A stretch of DNA of 64,000 nucleotides from Sneathiella chinensis (GTDB lineage: Bacteria > Pseudomonadota > Alphaproteobacteria > Sneathiellales > Sneathiellaceae). Every line of letters starts with the position of its first letter. The first letter of the stretch is position 1. The stretch covers positions 62,001 through 126,000 of the forward strand of contig NZ_VNWN01000008.1 in the NCBI RefSeq assembly GCF_012720115.1, written 5' to 3'. Shown here one piece after another: positions 61,595-64,000 of this stretch. The notes beneath the pieces are model-generated. The model did no database searches. It was not told the DNA's origin and worked only from the letters and a program-made list of their open reading frames with translations. A program made the translations under genes and the position numbers.

Positions 61595-62374
61595 ATGAAA
61601 GTAGGTATTCTGGCCGGGGGACTCGGAACGAGACTTTCAGAAGAAACCGTTTCCAAGCCTAAACCAATGGTGGAAGTCGGCGGCCATCCCATCCTGTGGC
61701 ACATCATGATGCATTATCATTCCTATGGCTATGACCAGTTCGTCATTGCCTTAGGGTATAAAAGCCACATCATCAAGAAATTCATGACTGAATATTCCGC
61801 ACTGGACGGGGACCTGACCGTGGCCGTGCGATCCGGCAAAATCAGTCAATGCCACAGAAGTGCCCCGGACTGGACCGTTGAACTTGTCGAAACGGGCCTG
61901 CACACCAACACAGGGGGGCGGATCAAGCGCCTGCAACCCCATATGGGCAATGAAACCTTCATGCTGACATGGGGCGATGGTGTTTCCGACCTGAACCTGA
62001 ACACGCTTCTTGAATTTCACCGATCCCACGGGAAGCTGGCCACCCTGACCGCCGTGCGGCCCCCGGCCCGCTTTGGCCATCTGGATTTGCAAGGGAACCA
62101 GATTGTCGAATTTTCCGAGAAACCGCAAACATCCGAAGGCTGGATCAACGGCGCCTTCTTTGTGCTGGAGCCAGAGGTCTTTGACTATATCGAGGGCGAC
62201 GACACCCAGTTTGAAAAGGAACCGCTGGAACGGCTGGCCCGGGACGGACAGTTGATGGCCTATCGCCACCAGTCCTTCTGGCAGTGCATGGACACGATCC
62301 GCGACAAGAAACGATTGGAAGAAATGTGGGCGTCAGGACAGGCACCCTGGAATTCATGGAGCCACAGATTATGA
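61595..62374 (+). CDS. rfbF: Glucose-1-phosphate cytidylyltransferase
   Basis: A 259-residue nucleotidyltransferase that makes CDP-glucose from CTP and glucose-1-phosphate. The N-terminal LAGGLGTRLSEETVSKPKPMVEVGG (about 6-30) is the pyrophosphorylase signature, and GHPILWHIMMHYHSYGYDQFVIALGYKS is typical of RfbF. TWGDGVSDLN contains the metal-binding Asp and WQCMDTIRDK near the end is characteristic of this enzyme. It is the first step to CDP-3,6-dideoxysugars and related sugars. A GAGGGG site precedes ATG 61595. It overlaps the epimerase gene by 4 bases. Confidence 0.95.
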   Translation: MKVGILAGGLGTRLSEETVSKPKPMVEVGGHPILWHIMMHYHSYGYDQFVIALGYKSHIIKKFMTEYSALDGDLTVAVRSGKISQCHRSAPDWTVELVETGLHTNTGGRIKRLQPHMGNETFMLTWGDGVSDLNLNTLLEFHRSHGKLATLTAVRPPARFGHLDLQGNQIVEFSEKPQTSEGWINGAFFVLEPEVFDYIEGDDTQFEKEPLERLARDGQLMAYRHQSFWQCMDTIRDKKRLEEMWASGQAPWNSWSHRL

Positions 62375-63399
62375 GAGTACTCGTCACAGGACATAAAGGG
62401 TATATCGGTGTGATTCTGGTTCCCCTGCTGCTGGAACGCGGATATGACGTGACCGGCTTTGACAGCGATCTTTTCCGATCCTGCGATTACGGGGGGCACC
62501 CGGTTCCGATACCGGAAATCATCAAGGATGTGCGGGATGCGGAACAGGAGGATCTTGAAGGGTTTGATGCCATCATCCATCTGGCGGGCCTGTCCAATGA
62601 TCCCCTTGGCGACCTGAACCCGTCGCTGACCGAACGCATCAATTTCGAAGCCTCGGAACGGTTGGCCCGCCTTGCCCGCGACGCCGGGGTCAAACGGTTT
62701 ATCTTCTCGTCCTCCTGCTCCAACTACGGGGCGTCCGGGGATAACTGGCTGAACGAGGACAGCGCCTTCAATCCGGTCACACCCTACGGGGTTTCCAAGG
62801 TGCGGGTGGAACAGGCCCTCTCGAAACTGGCACGGGATGACTTCACCGTCACCTTCCTCAGAAATGCAACGGCCTATGGGGTTTCCTGCCGGTTGCGGTT
62901 TGATCTGGTGCTCAACAATCTGGTGGCATGGGCTGTCACCACCGGCCAGATTTACATCAAGAGCGACGGCACCCCCTGGCGCCCGATTGTGCATATCGAG
63001 GATATATCCCGCGCCTTCATCGCCGTTCTGGAAGCGGACCCCGCGCTTGTGAATGGGGAGGCCTTCAATGTGGGCCGCAACGAGGACAATTACCGCATCC
63101 GTGATCTGGCCCAGTTCGTCAAGGACACCGTTCCCGGTTGCGAGGTGGCCTATGCCCCTGATGCTGGCCCGGACAAGCGCTGTTACCGGGTGGATTGCAG
63201 CAAGATTCTGAAAACCCTGCCCGGTTTCCAGCCCCGATGGTCCGCCCAGAAAGGGGTTGAGGAACTCTATCAGGCCTTTACGGATACGCCCCTGACGCTG
63301 GAGGAATTCGAGGGGGACGCCTATCAGCGCATCGCCCATGTGAAATCCCTGCTGGCATCCGGGAAATTGTCCCCGGAATTAAGATGGCAGGAGCAGTGA
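62371..63399 (+). CDS. NAD-dependent epimerase/dehydratase
   Basis: A 342-residue extended SDR. GHKGYIG (7-13) is the NAD-binding glycine motif, IIHLAGLSNDP (about 68-78) follows, and the Ser-Tyr-Lys active site is SSSCSNYGASGD and PYGVSKVRVEQ. RPIVHIEDISRAF and the C-terminal half bind the nucleotide-sugar. In the operon with the cytidylyltransferase it could be an epimerase or dehydratase of a CDP-sugar, but CDP-glucose 4,6-dehydratase (RfbG) is longer and differs, so I do not name it. It begins at an ATG overlapping the previous stop (ATGA). Confidence 0.9.
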   Translation: MRVLVTGHKGYIGVILVPLLLERGYDVTGFDSDLFRSCDYGGHPVPIPEIIKDVRDAEQEDLEGFDAIIHLAGLSNDPLGDLNPSLTERINFEASERLARLARDAGVKRFIFSSSCSNYGASGDNWLNEDSAFNPVTPYGVSKVRVEQALSKLARDDFTVTFLRNATAYGVSCRLRFDLVLNNLVAWAVTTGQIYIKSDGTPWRPIVHIEDISRAFIAVLEADPALVNGEAFNVGRNEDNYRIRDLAQFVKDTVPGCEVAYAPDAGPDKRCYRVDCSKILKTLPGFQPRWSAQKGVEELYQAFTDTPLTLEEFEGDAYQRIAHVKSLLASGKLSPELRWQEQ

Positions 63400-63400
63400 G

Positions 63401-64000
63401 ATGAACGAGATGACCTTCAACGGACAGACCCTGCTTCCCGAAACCACAGTGATTGACCGGTGCCGGTCCTGCCAGTCCGACCATCTGACTGACATCCAGT
63501 ATTTCGGCGAGACACCGCTTGCCGACAAACTGGTGCGGCACGACCAACTGGCCTATCCTCAATATCGGGCGCCGCTGACACTGACCCAGTGCACGGATTG
63601 CGGGCTGGCCCAGATACGGGAAACCGTCTCTCCCGACATTCTGTTCGGCGGCGACTACCCCTATTATTCCTCTGTCTCGCCAGCCCTGCTCCGTCATTTC
63701 GGGCGCAGCGCCGAAAACCTGATCGCAAAGCGGAAGCTGGACAGAAACAGCCTTGTGGTGGAGGCCGCCAGCAATGACGGCTACATGCTGAAAGTCTTTG
63801 CCGATCATGGCATTCCGGTTCTGGGGATTGATCCGGCATCAGGCCCGGCAGCCGTAGCGAACGCCAACGGTATCCACACCCTGAATACCTTCTTCACCGC
63901 CGATCTGGCCCGCCAGCTGGCGGACGAGGGGAAACAGGCCGATCTGTTTCTTGCCAACAATGTGCTGGCCCATGTGCCTGACCTGAACGGTTTTGTGGCG
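63401..64000 (+). CDS. Zinc-site C-methyltransferase for nucleotide-sugars (partial at window edge)
   Basis: The first 200 codons of a protein of the NDP-hexose C-methyltransferase type. The N-terminal zinc-binding part has Cys21/Cys24 (RCRSCQ) and Cys64/Cys67 (QCTDCG), and the SAM fold starts at VVEAASNDGYMLKVF with LGIDPASGPA after it. Relatives (TylC3, NovU) add a methyl group at C3 or C5 of a 4-keto sugar, so the operon probably makes a C-methylated deoxysugar. An AGGAG site lies 7-11 bases before ATG 63401. The protein continues past the window. Confidence 0.88.
   Translation, partial: MNEMTFNGQTLLPETTVIDRCRSCQSDHLTDIQYFGETPLADKLVRHDQLAYPQYRAPLTLTQCTDCGLAQIRETVSPDILFGGDYPYYSSVSPALLRHFGRSAENLIAKRKLDRNSLVVEAASNDGYMLKVFADHGIPVLGIDPASGPAAVANANGIHTLNTFFTADLARQLADEGKQADLFLANNVLAHVPDLNGFVA

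Overview
The window looks like chromosomal DNA from a marine-type alphaproteobacterium. The markers are a GcrA-family cell-cycle regulator, an IalB-family periplasmic protein, scoAB-type CoA transferase genes, and a fairly GC-rich coding sequence broken by a few strongly AT-rich intergenic islands. I cannot name the genus from reading alone. Nearly all genes are intact; one short-chain dehydrogenase (left edge) and one methyltransferase (right edge) are cut by the window. I found no rRNA, tRNA, insertion sequence, prophage or CRISPR array.

Positions 1-13.7 kb hold ordinary metabolism and housekeeping: an SDR fragment, a DUF1232 protein, two tandem EamA permeases, a two-subunit 3-oxoacid CoA-transferase, a methyltransferase, a quinone oxidoreductase, an Rhizobium etli type asparaginase, a SpoU RNA methylase, an IalB protein, rlmN, argG, and a small cluster of DUF167, YggT, VanZ and membrane genes.

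Positions 14-41.6 kb form one large exopolysaccharide (EPS) and protein-secretion locus. It has a polyprenyl-phosphate sugar transferase, a chain-length protein, a BY-kinase, an exosortase with a fused EpsI domain, an outer-membrane export lipoprotein, an outer-membrane barrel, the PEP-CTERM-type ATPase and the PrsT-type TPR lipoprotein. It also has a Wzx-like flippase, a split Alg14/Alg13-type transferase pair, three further glycosyltransferases, a Wzy/ligase-like membrane protein and a methyltransferase. Inserted inside it is a type I secretion ABC transporter with its HlyD adaptor. At its right end is a 1381-residue protein with four LamG-like jelly rolls, DPV-repeat linkers, a right-handed beta-helix and RTX repeats. 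I infer that this protein is exported by the type I system and binds or remodels the EPS. No protein with an evident PEP-CTERM or VPLPA-CTERM sorting tail is encoded here, so the exosortase's substrates must lie elsewhere.

Positions 42-61 kb return to mixed metabolism: a crotonase, a DOPA-dioxygenase-like protein, a 693-residue exported protein of unknown function, GcrA, a sorbosone-dehydrogenase-like protein with a membrane neighbour, an SDR, a class I amidotransferase, a CaiB/BaiF CoA-transferase, a double cold-shock protein, cobT/cobC, a GT9 transferase, an MsbA-like ABC exporter, a PPP-type phosphatase, a nitronate monooxygenase, an MFS permease and a lipid kinase. From 61.6 kb a second sugar operon starts (glucose-1-phosphate cytidylyltransferase, epimerase/dehydratase, zinc-site C-methyltransferase). 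It probably makes a CDP-linked, C-methylated deoxysugar for a surface glycan.
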